From: DASUNQ01 sp035536455
GTDB lineage: Bacteria; Acidobacteriota; Thermoanaerobaculia; Multivoradales; UBA5704
DNA: 64,000 nt
Direction: 5' to 3'
NCBI GenBank assembly: GCA_035536455.1
Contig: DATLOC010000031.1
Span: forward strand, 1-64,000
The position numbers and the translations under genes were made by a program. Positions 17,484 to 25,987 of the stretch are shown here, piece after piece (position 1 is the stretch's first letter; every line of letters starts with the position of its first letter). Under the pieces are notes generated by a model. That model was not told the origin of the DNA. It did not search any database and saw nothing but the letters and a program-made list of their open reading frames with translations.

Positions 17484-17938
17484 TCAGTTCTGTTCGAGGC
17501 GGCCGCCACGGAGGGCGTCCAGCAGTCCCTCGCTCCTGAACCACTCCGCCGCGTTGGGCGGTAGCCGGTTGACTCCATAGCCGTCGAGAAGCTCGTTCAG
17601 CCACAAAGCCACGATCAATTCGAGGCTGCTTTCGCCAAGGCTCCCGGGCGGAGGCTCGGCGTTGCCGAAGTACGGCGCGAAGAGCTGTCGGGTGTCCACC
17701 GAGAGGTCGAGAGGGATGACCTCCGGCTGGAACGGCTTGCGCGACCAGAGGTAGAGCTGGTCGGGGGTCGCCACCATGAAGTAGCGGGCGGGCGGAAGGC
17801 CGTAAGCGGCCAGGTTCCGCCGCAGCAAAGCGGCCCACTCGGGCGAGCTGCGCGGCTTGGCCTTGACCTCGGCAACCAGCACGTCTGGCCAACCGCGTCG
17901 AAGACCGCGATGTCGGGCTTCTGCACTATGGTCGGCAT
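17484..17938 (-). pseudogene. PD-(D/E)XK nuclease-like gene with a frameshift
   Basis: The natural start MPTIVQKPDIAVFDAVGQ begins at 17938, but that frame continues as nonsense after about 17886. The adjacent frame takes up at VLVAEVKAKPRSS and runs to a stop at 17484. Joined by a one-base correction they give about 150 aa with a nuclease core, PDIAVFD followed by EVKAK (Asp...Glu-x-Lys). The rest (YFMVATPDQLYLWS) fits small restriction-type or Holliday-resolvase-like endonuclease folds. It lies downstream of the restriction-modification gene in the same direction. Either a decayed gene or a sequencing error. Confidence 0.6.
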
Positions 17939-18117
17939 TGTACGCCTCGCCTCCTTCGCTCCTAAGACGGAAAACGGAGTCGGGATTCTTGCAGCCTTCG
18001 CCACTGGCGGGCCAACCGCGCGGGGTAGGCGAAGTAACGGCAAGACAAGGCGATACACCCCTCTCAGAGCGGTGGCGAGGGGCCGCGGTGGCTGTGGGCT
18101 ATCGTCCTGTCGTGCGA

Positions 18118-21100
18118 CTAGCTTGTTAGAGGAGAAGTCGCTGCGAGTTGAAAGAGACGCTCGCACTGGGCTTCAAGCTTTAGTAGGGCGGCAATTCGGC
18201 GACACAGGTGGGTAACGGTCTCGATTTCCTGAAAGGTGAGAGGGCGACGAATCACGCTATAGTGCCGGTAGGAAAGCCACTTTGGGAGTACTTGGAATCC
18301 GCCCACACTGTAGCCCCAGACTTCCTCCGGCACATTGCTCCATTCTCCCTTCGGATTCCAAAAAATCGAGCCGCTATTGACTCCAGGATGGAACTTTCCG
18401 CCATGCCTAGAACTACCCGAGGTCAACCGCCAATCGGCATGATCCAATTTTGGCACTGCTATAGTCGCCAACGCGCTATCAAGTCTTCCACTGGTCACTC
18501 CAGGCACGTCCGAAAACGGATCCATCAATTCCGCGATTCTACGCCCAACCTCGAACGCTTGCGCTAAACTGGCTGCATTACTCGGAAGTGGGACTGTAGG
18601 GAAATCGTCGGTATCGGTACCGACAGATTGAATCCATGAAGGTGCAAACATTAGGGCGACGAGTGAGAAGAAAATGCAGTCTCCGACCTGAGTGTCATCG
18701 CCTCTAACACCGCATAGGCGAGCACTTCTTATCCAATCGGTTGAGATGTTGGTTTCAAACTGTCGCGAGGAGCCGCCCAGCTCGAGGCGTTGCTGCCTTA
18801 ATGAACGTGCCTCACCCACACGGGACGGTGCGACCGGGCGCAAGCGTGGGAACGCTCTTGCGTCCGGGTCGGTGCAGTGGAAGCTGGGCACACCCGAGGA
18901 GACGGCCGGTCGCGCCGCGCCTGGTCTTCGTGGCGTCTGTGCCGCCACCAGGAAGATTTGATCGTGGATTCGCTCTAGTCCTTCGCTCGCGGAAACCAAA
19001 AGGTAAGGCATGAGCTCACGGCGCGGTTCATTGAGCAACTTATGACGTGGTTCCCAATACAGCCATCGAGCGTCCAGCGGCCTGTACAGAAAAGGAACTA
19101 TTCGCCCCTCTTCGAAAGCGGAATCCTCGAAAAGTTTTTCGCGAGTCTTCTTCGGACTGTACCGCTTCCGCTCGACCGCAAATCCAGTATGCTTAGCAAA
19201 GAGACTCTTGTGTGTTACGGTCTCGTCGAAGTAATCCTGCATCCTTTGACGCAGGACTTCTTGAGCGACATCCACCACCGCCTCATCCCGCACAGGCTGC
19301 ACGCCCGAAAGAAAAAAGGCAAAGTAGTCGTCAAGTGGTGGGTCATCGCCCGCTGAGTTTTGAACAAGCCGCCAGCGATCATCCAGCACTGGCTGGAGGC
19401 TCACCAAGCCCTCATCAATCGATGACCCTCGGTATGCAGAAAGCGTAGCCCGCTTTTGCTCACCGCTGCCACGCAGGTCACGCTTCCTAACTGAGGCTAT
19501 TCCGCTAGTGGCACCGGACCGGACACACGTGGTAATCGCAACGCCGCGCGTAATTCCTGTCGCTATGGCAGTTGTGAATACGCTGCCGTCGCCTGGGTGG
19601 GAGGTGTCGTGAACGTCTCCGTGGAGGTCGTCAATGACAAGCGTGTGGAAGCTCTGGAGGATATATTCCCGCATCGCGGGATAGGACCGGCCGCCCAGCC
19701 ATTTACGGTTCGAAATATACGAGACGATTCCTCGCCCTGTCAACTCGGCGATCTTTCTGACGGCTATTCTCCAGAAGCGGACATAAAGATCGCCAAGGCG
19801 ATGCTTTCGCAAGCCATAGCGCGGCCACAAGGGCTCGATCCAATCCGCGAGCAATTTCTTTTCTTCTTCGACTTCGGCCGCAGAGAAACCTTCATAGGGC
19901 GGATTCCCAATGATTACTAGAACCGCCTCCTGTTGTTTGACGTGAAGTGCCGCAGCCACCTCGGCTTCTACGCCCGGCAAAGGAGTGGGGGGAGGCGCTG
20001 TAGGCGCGCTACCCCAACCAGTCAGTGCATTCGTGAGATAAATGCGTGGCCTCTCCTCGGGTTCGAGGCCTGCGCCGAGCTGCGCTAAGAAACGTCCTAC
20101 GTGGAGGTGTGAAATCAGAAAGGCCGCCGGAAGTACTTCAAAGCCCACCACTCTCGTCAGCGCAGCTTTCTTGGTCCTGGCCGCGGCGATCTCGGAGGGT
20201 TCTCGGTTTAGACGATGAAAGTCGTAGATCGCCTGCAGAGCCATTACAAGGTACGTGCCTGAGCCGACAGCCGGGTCAAGAACGATAACCTGATCATCTG
20301 CAAGCCCCATATCTAGTGATAGATCATTCTTGAGGTGGTGGTCCACGCGCCGAATCTGGTACTGCGCGATCTCCTTGGGCGTATACCAAACACCTAGCTT
20401 GTTCCGAAGATAGGGATCGAAGCGGGCGAGAAACGGTTCGTAGAAGTATTCGAGGGCAAATTCGTCGAATTGGTGGGTGAATGCGGGTCGATCTATCCAT
20501 TGCAGTGTGTGCGCAATATGATCCAGGTGGGGCCGGAGATTGCACTGTTGCAAGAACTGAGGGTGCTGGATGAAGTGAAAGATCTCAGCAATGACCGGCA
20601 CGTGAAGCACCTGGGCTGTATCGCGATGGTCAAAGCTTTCGGGCGTTGGGTAGTCGAGCCAAGCAGCGAAAAGCCCATATACCAGAGTTTGTACAACGGT
20701 TGGGATAAAGAACCGGTCCTCGAGATGCATACCTAGCCCGTCACGCATGCTCTCAGCCACTGAGCGGAGCAACACCTTTGGGTCGCCTGCCTTTTCGATT
20801 TCCTCGGCCATTCTTTGGGCGTGGAGAGCCAGGAGGCGCGCGATATGGTCAGCATCTGAGAGAAGAGGCCGGCGGGCGCAAGCCACCTCGATCAACTCAA
20901 CAAGTCGCTGACCCGCTCCAGGCAGAGGGGTCGGCCTCGTTTCGGCGAGAGCTGCAGGACCGGCGAGGAGATCGACGGCGCTTATCTCCTGCAGCCCTCT
21001 CTCGGTCCGCTGTGCCCAGACGAACTGCCAAAGGTTGGTCAAGAGGACGTAGCCACCTCCGAAGCCTTCGGCGTAGCGAATAGCTTGAGGGAGCGAAAGG

Positions 21101-21396
21101 AGTGCCGGCTTAGCCACTGCCGGAGGCTTTGCCTCAACCGGCGCTACGAGCACCTCGGCTTCTGGGTCGTAGAGACCGACATCTGGAAAGCCCTCGCCCT
21201 TTGCGGCTGGATTTGGAATTGTTGTGCAGGGAGCCTTGCTAAGTGCTCCAACGGCGTCAAGAAGGTTATTGAGAGCAGGGTAAAAGGAGAGCTCGTCCGT
21301 GGCAACGCCAGATTGAATGAGTTGGGCGCAGCGATCGAGGTACGACCGCACAGCCAACTCGGCTTCCGCCGCCTTTTGCCTCCTCTTTCCCCGCAT
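18118..21396 (-). CDS. Type ISP/IIG-like restriction-modification protein (nuclease, N6-adenine methylase, specificity)
   Basis: 1092 aa from the ATG at 21396. The N-terminal nuclease-like domain has Asp72 (FPDVGLYD) and Glu88-x-Lys90 (VEAKP). The methylase core has motif I DPAVGSGTYL (Asp374) and motif IV NPPY (498-501), which mark an N6-adenine methylase. The C-terminal region (VWGYSVGGFQVLPKWLSYR) matches the type ISP target-recognition domain. No helicase motifs are seen, so it is shorter than full ISP enzymes and closer to a combined IIG layout. Base composition is clearly lower in G+C than the flanks, with many A/T third positions, a sign of horizontal transfer. It would methylate self DNA and cut foreign DNA. 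Confidence 0.8.
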   Translation of the reverse strand: MRGKRRQKAAEAELAVRSYLDRCAQLIQSGVATDELSFYPALNNLLDAVGALSKAPCTTIPNPAAKGEGFPDVGLYDPEAEVLVAPVEAKPPAVAKPALLSLPQAIRYAEGFGGGYVLLTNLWQFVWAQRTERGLQEISAVDLLAGPAALAETRPTPLPGAGQRLVELIEVACARRPLLSDADHIARLLALHAQRMAEEIEKAGDPKVLLRSVAESMRDGLGMHLEDRFFIPTVVQTLVYGLFAAWLDYPTPESFDHRDTAQVLHVPVIAEIFHFIQHPQFLQQCNLRPHLDHIAHTLQWIDRPAFTHQFDEFALEYFYEPFLARFDPYLRNKLGVWYTPKEIAQYQIRRVDHHLKNDLSLDMGLADDQVIVLDPAVGSGTYLVMALQAIYDFHRLNREPSEIAAARTKKAALTRVVGFEVLPAAFLISHLHVGRFLAQLGAGLEPEERPRIYLTNALTGWGSAPTAPPPTPLPGVEAEVAAALHVKQQEAVLVIIGNPPYEGFSAAEVEEEKKLLADWIEPLWPRYGLRKHRLGDLYVRFWRIAVRKIAELTGRGIVSYISNRKWLGGRSYPAMREYILQSFHTLVIDDLHGDVHDTSHPGDGSVFTTAIATGITRGVAITTCVRSGATSGIASVRKRDLRGSGEQKRATLSAYRGSSIDEGLVSLQPVLDDRWRLVQNSAGDDPPLDDYFAFFLSGVQPVRDEAVVDVAQEVLRQRMQDYFDETVTHKSLFAKHTGFAVERKRYSPKKTREKLFEDSAFEEGRIVPFLYRPLDARWLYWEPRHKLLNEPRRELMPYLLVSASEGLERIHDQIFLVAAQTPRRPGAARPAVSSGVPSFHCTDPDARAFPRLRPVAPSRVGEARSLRQQRLELGGSSRQFETNISTDWIRSARLCGVRGDDTQVGDCIFFSLVALMFAPSWIQSVGTDTDDFPTVPLPSNAASLAQAFEVGRRIAELMDPFSDVPGVTSGRLDSALATIAVPKLDHADWRLTSGSSRHGGKFHPGVNSGSIFWNPKGEWSNVPEEVWGYSVGGFQVLPKWLSYRHYSVIRRPLTFQEIETVTHLCRRIAALLKLEAQCERLFQLAATSPLTS

Positions 21397-21553
21397 TGAA
21401 AGGGACAGTAGCGAGTCGCCCGAAGTTTGGGAAGTCCCCGGCGCAAGTGGGGCACCGCGCCGCCGCAGTGAACCTCTACCAGAAATGGCTCGGGCAAGTA
21501 GAGGTCGGCTTCGAGCGAGGCGGTAGACCAAGTCACAGCGCGGCGACTTACCG

Positions 21554-22204
21554 TCAGCCGCCAGGCCACCGGTACCCCAGCACCGAGTCCGCCCGGTAAG
21601 CCCGCACCTTCACCCGATTCTCTTGATTGCCACCAAGAAGGTCGAGCAGCGCGCCCCGGTGGGCGATGAAGAAGGCGACGTGGCCCTGGGCTGGGTTGTT
21701 GCCTCGCCGCAGGACCACGACGCAGCCGGTCCGCGGTCTCTCTAGAGCCCGGCCCCAAGTCAGCCAGGAGCGCGCGGCGGCCGAGTCCGTGCCGCGCAGG
21801 CCAGCTCGGCGCAGACACCAGTTGACGAAGGCCGAGCACCAGGGGACCTCGTCGGTCGTGGCGCGGAGGGCGGTGGTCGCGTGGTACGCGACGATGCGCG
21901 GGTTGTGGGTCTCGTCGGGGTACTCGCGGACGCCGATCTCGCGCTTGGCGAGGGCGAGCCAGGGCGGTTGTCCTTGGGGGCCTCGGAAGGCGTCGCCGGT
22001 CCACGGCAACAGGTAGCGCGCCGCGGCCCAGCCGGCGTAGAGGCCTTCGGGGGCGGCGCGCCGCACTTCGAGCCACCGGCCGTCCGGCGAGGCGCTCAGC
22101 CGCTCGAGCACCATGCCGCGCGGCAGGACGGCGAGGACCGGAAACGCCGTGCCCGGGCCGCGGCGCAGGTTCAAACCGCTGGCGGTGACTTCCACTGCGG
22201 TCAT
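21554..22204 (-). CDS. TIGR02594-type peptidase with N-terminal SH3-like domain
   Basis: 216 aa from the ATG at 22204, which has GGAGGG 6 nt upstream; the earlier ATG at 22219 lacks one. An SH3b-like domain covers residues 1-70 (GLNLRRGPGTAFPVLAVLPRG). The catalytic part matches the NlpC/P60-CHAP-like family TIGR02594 (ALAKREIGVREYP, VPWCSAFVNWCLRRAG, SWLTWGRAL, GHVAFFI); Cys in PWCSAF and His in GHVAFF are the expected active residues. Such proteins cut peptidoglycan and are common in phages and in polymorphic loci. Same orientation as the PCD-like gene upstream (81-nt gap). There is no signal peptide, so it could need a holin or delivery device. Confidence 0.8.
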   Translation of the reverse strand: MTAVEVTASGLNLRRGPGTAFPVLAVLPRGMVLERLSASPDGRWLEVRRAAPEGLYAGWAAARYLLPWTGDAFRGPQGQPPWLALAKREIGVREYPDETHNPRIVAYHATTALRATTDEVPWCSAFVNWCLRRAGLRGTDSAAARSWLTWGRALERPRTGCVVVLRRGNNPAQGHVAFFIAHRGALLDLLGGNQENRVKVRAYRADSVLGYRWPGG

Positions 22205-22285
22205 CGCGTCGCCCTCCATGAACGCGGGACCGATCGCCCGGGGCGCCCCGCCATGCCCGTCGGGGCGCCCCGGGGACCGGGACGT

Positions 22286-22642
22286 CTACTGGTCCTGCTC
22301 CTCCTGCTTGCCGTCGATCGCCTTGGCGAGGTCGAACTCGGCCTCGGTGAGGCTGCGGGCGAGGCGGCTGACCAGCGTCACGACGATGTGGTTGGGCCGC
22401 AGGTCGAGGTCGGCGGCCAGGCCGTGGTCGAACGCGGTCTCGGTGACGAAGTGGGCGAAGGCGACGGCCGCGCGAGGGCTCGAGAGCGTGTAGCGCCGCG
22501 AGATCTCCGTCGCGTTGCGCGCGGCGCTCCAGCCGGGCAGCTCGCGCAGGTGCTCCTGGATGCGCTCGGCCTTGAGCCTCGCGGTGACCGGGGTCGGCGC
22601 CGCCGGCGGGTGCCCTGACGTGTGCGTGGTGGTCCTCTCCAT
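22286..22642 (-). CDS. Pterin-4a-carbinolamine dehydratase-like protein, altered active site
   Basis: 118 aa, ATG at 22642 with an AAGGAGGACG ribosome site. The overall pattern matches the PCD/DCoH fold: ELPGWSAARNATEISRRY, SPRAAVAFAHFVTETA, IVVTLVS and LTEAEFDLAKAID. The hallmark His-His-Pro segment of active dehydratases is replaced by DLRPNHI, so catalysis is doubtful and a structural or binding role is more likely. A TATAAT on the minus strand (22698-22693) is a probable -10. The neighbours are accessory genes, not pterin metabolism. Confidence 0.6.
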   Translation of the reverse strand: MERTTTHTSGHPPAAPTPVTARLKAERIQEHLRELPGWSAARNATEISRRYTLSSPRAAVAFAHFVTETAFDHGLAADLDLRPNHIVVTLVSRLARSLTEAEFDLAKAIDGKQEEQDQ

Positions 22643-22728
22643 AGGCGTCCTCCTTCTCTGATGTGCCGGCCATCGGTGGCCGGCGCACCGTCATTATAGT
22701 CAGATGCTCTGCTGATTACTACTGTCTA

Positions 22729-22757
22729 TTGACAACCACGTCAGCGGTTCCGATACT
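22729..22757 (+). promoter_or_regulatory. Promoter before the 21-bp repeat array
   Basis: TTGACA (22729-22734), 17 nt, GATACT (22752-22757). It points rightward into the repeat region and the small-gene cassette. A GAGGAGAAG site and a GTG follow at 22794, so a translated leader across the repeats is possible. Confidence 0.55.
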
Positions 22758-22856
22758 TCTCCGACTTTTTCGCCCGCGGGCAGAGGAGAAGGCGTGAACG
22801 GACCGGGTCGGCTGGTGGAGCGCGTGGATCAGGAGACGGATGGGATGGGTCGGCGG

Positions 22857-23064
22857 CTCGATCCAGTCGGTTCGGCCGTGGATCCACTCGGTTCCGGCGC
22901 GGGTCCATTCGGTCCGGCCGGCGAGCTACTCGGTTCCGCCGGCGATCGAGTCGGTTCGGCCGAGGATCCACTCGGTTCCGCCGTCGATCGACTCGGTTCG
23001 CCCGCGGATGCAGCCGGTTCGGCCGCCGATCCGCTCGGTTCCGGCGCCGATCCGCTCGATTCGT
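22857..23064. repeat. Ten-copy 21-bp tandem repeat
   Basis: The motif ATCCACTCGGTTCCGCC plus 4 variable bases recurs at exact 21-bp steps, beginning at 22861, 22882, 22903, 22924, 22945, 22966, 22987, 23008, 23029 and 23050. Because 21 is a multiple of 3, every unit reads the same in each frame; the plus frame from the GTG at 22794 would give seven-residue repeats like DPLGSAV. Several reverse frames are open as well. It occupies most of the 490-bp stretch (22643-23132) that has no other gene. It could be a minisatellite, a repetitive N-terminal extension of the next gene, or a protein-binding array. Confidence 0.85.
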
Positions 23065-23132
23065 GCCGCGGGCCGCCCGCATCGAGCGGCGGTGCGATCA
23101 ACCCTGGACGCAGTACCGAAAGGAGGCAAAGC

Positions 23133-23528
23133 ATGGCAATCAACGGCAACTCACTGTCCGAACGCATCACCCGCTGGCAGGTGCTGGCGGAGAACCTTCG
23201 CGAGGCCGAGGGCCTCGATCACATCGCGGCAGACCTGCAGCAGCTCGAGGAGCGGATGGCGGAGACGCGCACCGTCCAGAACCTGCTCGAGGACCTGCGC
23301 TCGCAGTTCCGGGCGCAGGCCGCGCGGGTGCGGAAGCTCGCCATCGAGGGCGACTCGATCCGCGCCCGCATCGGCGCCAGCCTGCGGAGCAAGCACGGCT
23401 TCACGAGCGAGGCGCTCATCAAGTACGGCTTCAAGCCGCGGCGCGTGCCGCGGCGCCGTCCGAAGACGCCCGGCGTGGTCGTGCCGGGCCTCGCGCCCGC
23501 GGTCAAGACCCAAGCCGCGGACGACTAG
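23133..23528 (+). CDS. Small helical protein of unknown function
   Basis: 131 aa from the ATG at 23133, directly behind AAAGGAGG, which is why this start is preferred over the GTG at 22794 that would add the repeat region. Residues 1-85 are predicted helical and coiled-coil-like (Leu-rich heptads around HIAADLQQLEERMAETRTV). Next is GFTSEALIKYGFKPRR and a basic, Pro-rich tail. No family recognised. It starts a tight cassette: the next gene begins 12 nt after its stop. The tail may bind nucleic acid or a charged partner. Confidence 0.7.
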   Translation: MAINGNSLSERITRWQVLAENLREAEGLDHIAADLQQLEERMAETRTVQNLLEDLRSQFRAQAARVRKLAIEGDSIRARIGASLRSKHGFTSEALIKYGFKPRRVPRRRPKTPGVVVPGLAPAVKTQAADD

Positions 23529-23540
23529 AAAGGAGGAGCG

Positions 23541-23735
23541 ATGTCGCGAACCGAACGGCGGTCCTCCCGGCGTGGGGCGTCGAAGGCCGGCCGCAACCCG
23601 ACCGACCCCGACGCCGACCGCGACGCGAAGTCGTTCGCCGGCCCGACGCTGACCCAGGCGCCGGACCGGGCCTGGCGTGACCGGCGCCGCCAGCGGCGGC
23701 GGCGGCTCGCCCGGCTCTACGGCGAGGGGGACTGA
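23541..23735 (+). CDS. Short Arg-rich protein of unknown function
   Basis: 64 aa, ATG at 23541 with AAAGGAGGAG upstream. Extremely basic and low in hydrophobic residues (Arg/Ser/Asp), likely disordered; C-terminal RRRQRRRRLARLYGEG. Co-transcribed with the 131-aa gene (12-nt gap) and followed at once by a strong terminator. A nucleic-acid-binding or scaffold-type role is possible. No known family is evident; the excellent ribosome site is the main argument that it is real. Confidence 0.6.
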   Translation: MSRTERRSSRRGASKAGRNPTDPDADRDAKSFAGPTLTQAPDRAWRDRRRQRRRRLARLYGEGD

Positions 23736-23744
23736 CCGAAGCCC

Positions 23745-23786
23745 GGCGCGGCGGGCGTGGCGCAAGCGCGCCCGCCGCGCCTTTTT
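23745..23786 (+). terminator. Rho-independent terminator
   Basis: A perfect 13-bp G+C stem (23745-23757 with 23769-23781), an 11-nt loop, then TTTTT at 23782-23786. It ends the 23133-23735 cassette. The following gene must have its own promoter or depend on read-through. Confidence 0.85.
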
Positions 23787-23812
23787 CCGACCGCTGCACG
23801 AGGAGCGACCCG

Positions 23813-24334
23813 ATGCCCGAGCCCGCGCGCCGCACCTTCCCGACCTCCCTGCGCGACACCGTCCGTGGCTGGCTGGAGCCCGCCGGCTGGACCTTCGAGG
23901 AGCAGGAGCACCCCGCGGTCGGCGTCGGCCTGGCCGACGGCGAGTTCCTCTGGGTCGACGCGGTCGCCCGCGAGAACGTGACCGTGCTCATCGCCGAGCC
24001 GGCCACCGGCCCCGAGCGGCTGTTCGTCTGCTACCACTTCTCGCTCGACCTCGCCGAGCGCGACCGCCTCGACCGGCTCGGCCGCGCGGAGCGGACGCAG
24101 CTCGCCTGGGACGTCCGGAGCCACCTGCACCTCCTCCAGGTCGAGTACCTGATCGACGCCGCGGTCCCCAACAACCTCTTGCTCTACGTCGACGTGCCTC
24201 GCCCCTGCCTGACGCGCGACACGCTGCTCGGTCACCTGCAGCGCCTCGCCGCCGCCCTCCGCCTCGTCTCCCTCGCCTACGCGAAGGCCTTCGGCACGCT
24301 CGACGAGCAGCCCGCGGCACCGTCCGTCCACTGA
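23813..24334 (+). CDS. Soluble protein of unknown function, possibly chaperone-fold
   Basis: 173 aa, ATG at 23813 with GAGGAG 9 nt upstream. No signal peptide or membrane helix. Alternating strands and helices (GWTFEEQEHPAVGVGLADG, FLWVDAVARENVTVLIAEP, YLIDAAVPNNLLLYVDVP) loosely recall DUF2299 or YbjN/secretion-chaperone-like folds; this is a weak resemblance. It sits between a terminator and the convergent zinc-finger/TPR gene, whose stop lies 1 nt away. Confidence 0.6.
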   Translation: MPEPARRTFPTSLRDTVRGWLEPAGWTFEEQEHPAVGVGLADGEFLWVDAVARENVTVLIAEPATGPERLFVCYHFSLDLAERDRLDRLGRAERTQLAWDVRSHLHLLQVEYLIDAAVPNNLLLYVDVPRPCLTRDTLLGHLQRLAAALRLVSLAYAKAFGTLDEQPAAPSVH

Positions 24335-24335
24335 G

Positions 24336-25682
24336 CTAGCTCCCACCGTCGAGCACCTGCCCGGTCAGCATCAGCAGGCCGGCGCGGAAGCCCCCGGCCG
24401 GCAGCTCGCGCAACACCTCGCGCCAGACCTCGGCCACGAGCTTGCGGTCCATCGTGCCCGCCGCGGCCGCGTCGTGAAGCCGGCGCAGCGCCGCGCGCAC
24501 CTTCGGTGGCAGCGCCCGGGCGCGAACGAGCGGCGCCAGCTTCGGCGCCATCCGCATCAGCTCGCGCCGGCGGCCGCGCCAGATCCAGAGGCTCGCCAGG
24601 TGAATGCCGGCGACGGCCGTCGCCTCGGCTGACCTCGCGCCGAGCGCCTCCGCGAACGCCGCGATGAGCCGCCGCTCGGCCTCGTCCGCGCGGCCGGCAA
24701 GCGCCGCCGCCTGTGCGCCGGTCACGCCGAGAACGGCGCGCAATGCGGGGTCGTCGAGCGCCGCGGCGTCCGCTTGCGCCAGCACCGCCTCGGCCTGCTC
24801 GGCGCGGTCGAAGCGGAGGAGGAGCTGCGCGAGCATCAGCCGCCCGCGCGTCGCCGCCGCCGGGTCGGCGAGGCGGCTCGACAGCAGGAACGAGCGCGAG
24901 AAGAGGCCCACGGCGCGCTCGAGGTCCCCGAGGTCGGCGTAGAGCGTGCCCTGCTCTTCGAGCGCCAGGCTCTGCTGCGTCACCTCGCCGCACTCCTCGA
25001 AGAGGGTCACCGCCCGCTGGTAGAGCGCCAGCGCTTCGGGCGCCCGCTTGCCGGCGCGCCGGAAGCCCGCGAGGCGCCGCGCCAGGACGGCGGCCTCGAA
25101 CGAGTCCTGCTCCTCGAGGAGGTCGGAGGCGGTGCGGAAGGCGAGCTCGGCGCTCGGGAGCTCGCCGCGCCGATGGAGCGCCTGGCCGACGAGCGTGTAG
25201 CCGCCGCTCTGGAGATCCCGCACGCCGGCGCCTTGCGGCAGCCGCTGGAGGATGGTCAGCGCGAGTCGCGCCAGCTCCTCGGCGGCGTCGGGCTGCGTCT
25301 CGGCGGCCTGGCCGCCGCGCTCGAGAAGCGTCAGGACGACGGCGGCGGTGTGGAAGCGCTCCTCGCCGCGGAGCGCGAGCGTCCGCCGCTCCCGCGGCAA
25401 TGCCAGGAGCTCGTCGACGAGCGGCCCAGCCGCCGCTCGCTCGGCGGCGATCGCCGCGGCGCGCGCTTCCCACCGCCGGGCGAGCCGCGGCCAGACCCTC
25501 TCCATCTCTGGCGCGCCGGCCGCTGGCGCAACGCCGGCCGCGGTCTGAGCGAGCTGGCCGGCGATCGGCCGCGCCAAGTTGCGGCAGCGCGCGCAAGCGA
25601 GGAGATGGCCGAGGACGCCCGCTTGGCGCTCGGTCAGCGATGTCACGAACGGCAACAGCTCGCCCTCGCGGAAGTGCTCCAT
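24336..25682 (-). CDS. Zinc-finger-like/TPR protein A
   Basis: 448 aa from the ATG at 25682; a GTG at 25703 could add seven residues. The N terminus has GHLLACARCRNL, a His-x3-Cys-x2-Cys half of an anti-sigma-type zinc finger. The remainder is helical with TPR-like pairs (about residues 120-380). No membrane helix, so it is probably cytoplasmic. It is divergent from the small secreted peptide and the second zinc-finger/TPR gene. A regulator that senses a partner through its TPRs is plausible, but no sigma factor is adjacent. Confidence 0.7.
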   Translation of the reverse strand: MEHFREGELLPFVTSLTERQAGVLGHLLACARCRNLARPIAGQLAQTAAGVAPAAGAPEMERVWPRLARRWEARAAAIAAERAAAGPLVDELLALPRERRTLALRGEERFHTAAVVLTLLERGGQAAETQPDAAEELARLALTILQRLPQGAGVRDLQSGGYTLVGQALHRRGELPSAELAFRTASDLLEEQDSFEAAVLARRLAGFRRAGKRAPEALALYQRAVTLFEECGEVTQQSLALEEQGTLYADLGDLERAVGLFSRSFLLSSRLADPAAATRGRLMLAQLLLRFDRAEQAEAVLAQADAAALDDPALRAVLGVTGAQAAALAGRADEAERRLIAAFAEALGARSAEATAVAGIHLASLWIWRGRRRELMRMAPKLAPLVRARALPPKVRAALRRLHDAAAAGTMDRKLVAEVWREVLRELPAGGFRAGLLMLTGQVLDGGS

Positions 25683-25987
25683 CGGCGGTCTCGCTCCCGT
25701 CACTGGCTCGGTTGCAGGTGATTGGCTGGATTTGCTGCTCTCAAGCCCTTTTCCTCAGTGACGCTGACATTTCTAGCATAGTGTTGCCGCAGATGGCAAG
25801 TAGATGCTCCTCCGAGACGTTGGATGGCTCCCAGGAGCGAGCCCCTGCCGCTCGTTGCTCGCCGCCGCATCCGCCGTCCCAGCGGGGGAGCCGACCGCAC
25901 TACGCTGGTGGGAAAAGAGGCAACCCCGCGAGCGCCGCAGCCATCCCGGCCGCCCGGCGACCCGCCGGGGAACGAGGAGGCTTTGCG

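Noticed and set aside
22857..23064. CRISPR array
   Set aside because: The 21-bp units are contiguous with no spacers and there are no cas genes.
22794..23132. Long N-terminal extension of the 131-aa protein from the GTG at 22794
   Set aside because: Possible, but the AAAGGAGG directly before the ATG at 23133 and the repetitive content favour the shorter form; kept as an open alternative.
21554..24334. Prophage
   Set aside because: Only a peptidase resembles phage genes; no integrase, terminase, capsid, portal or tail genes and no attachment repeats were seen.
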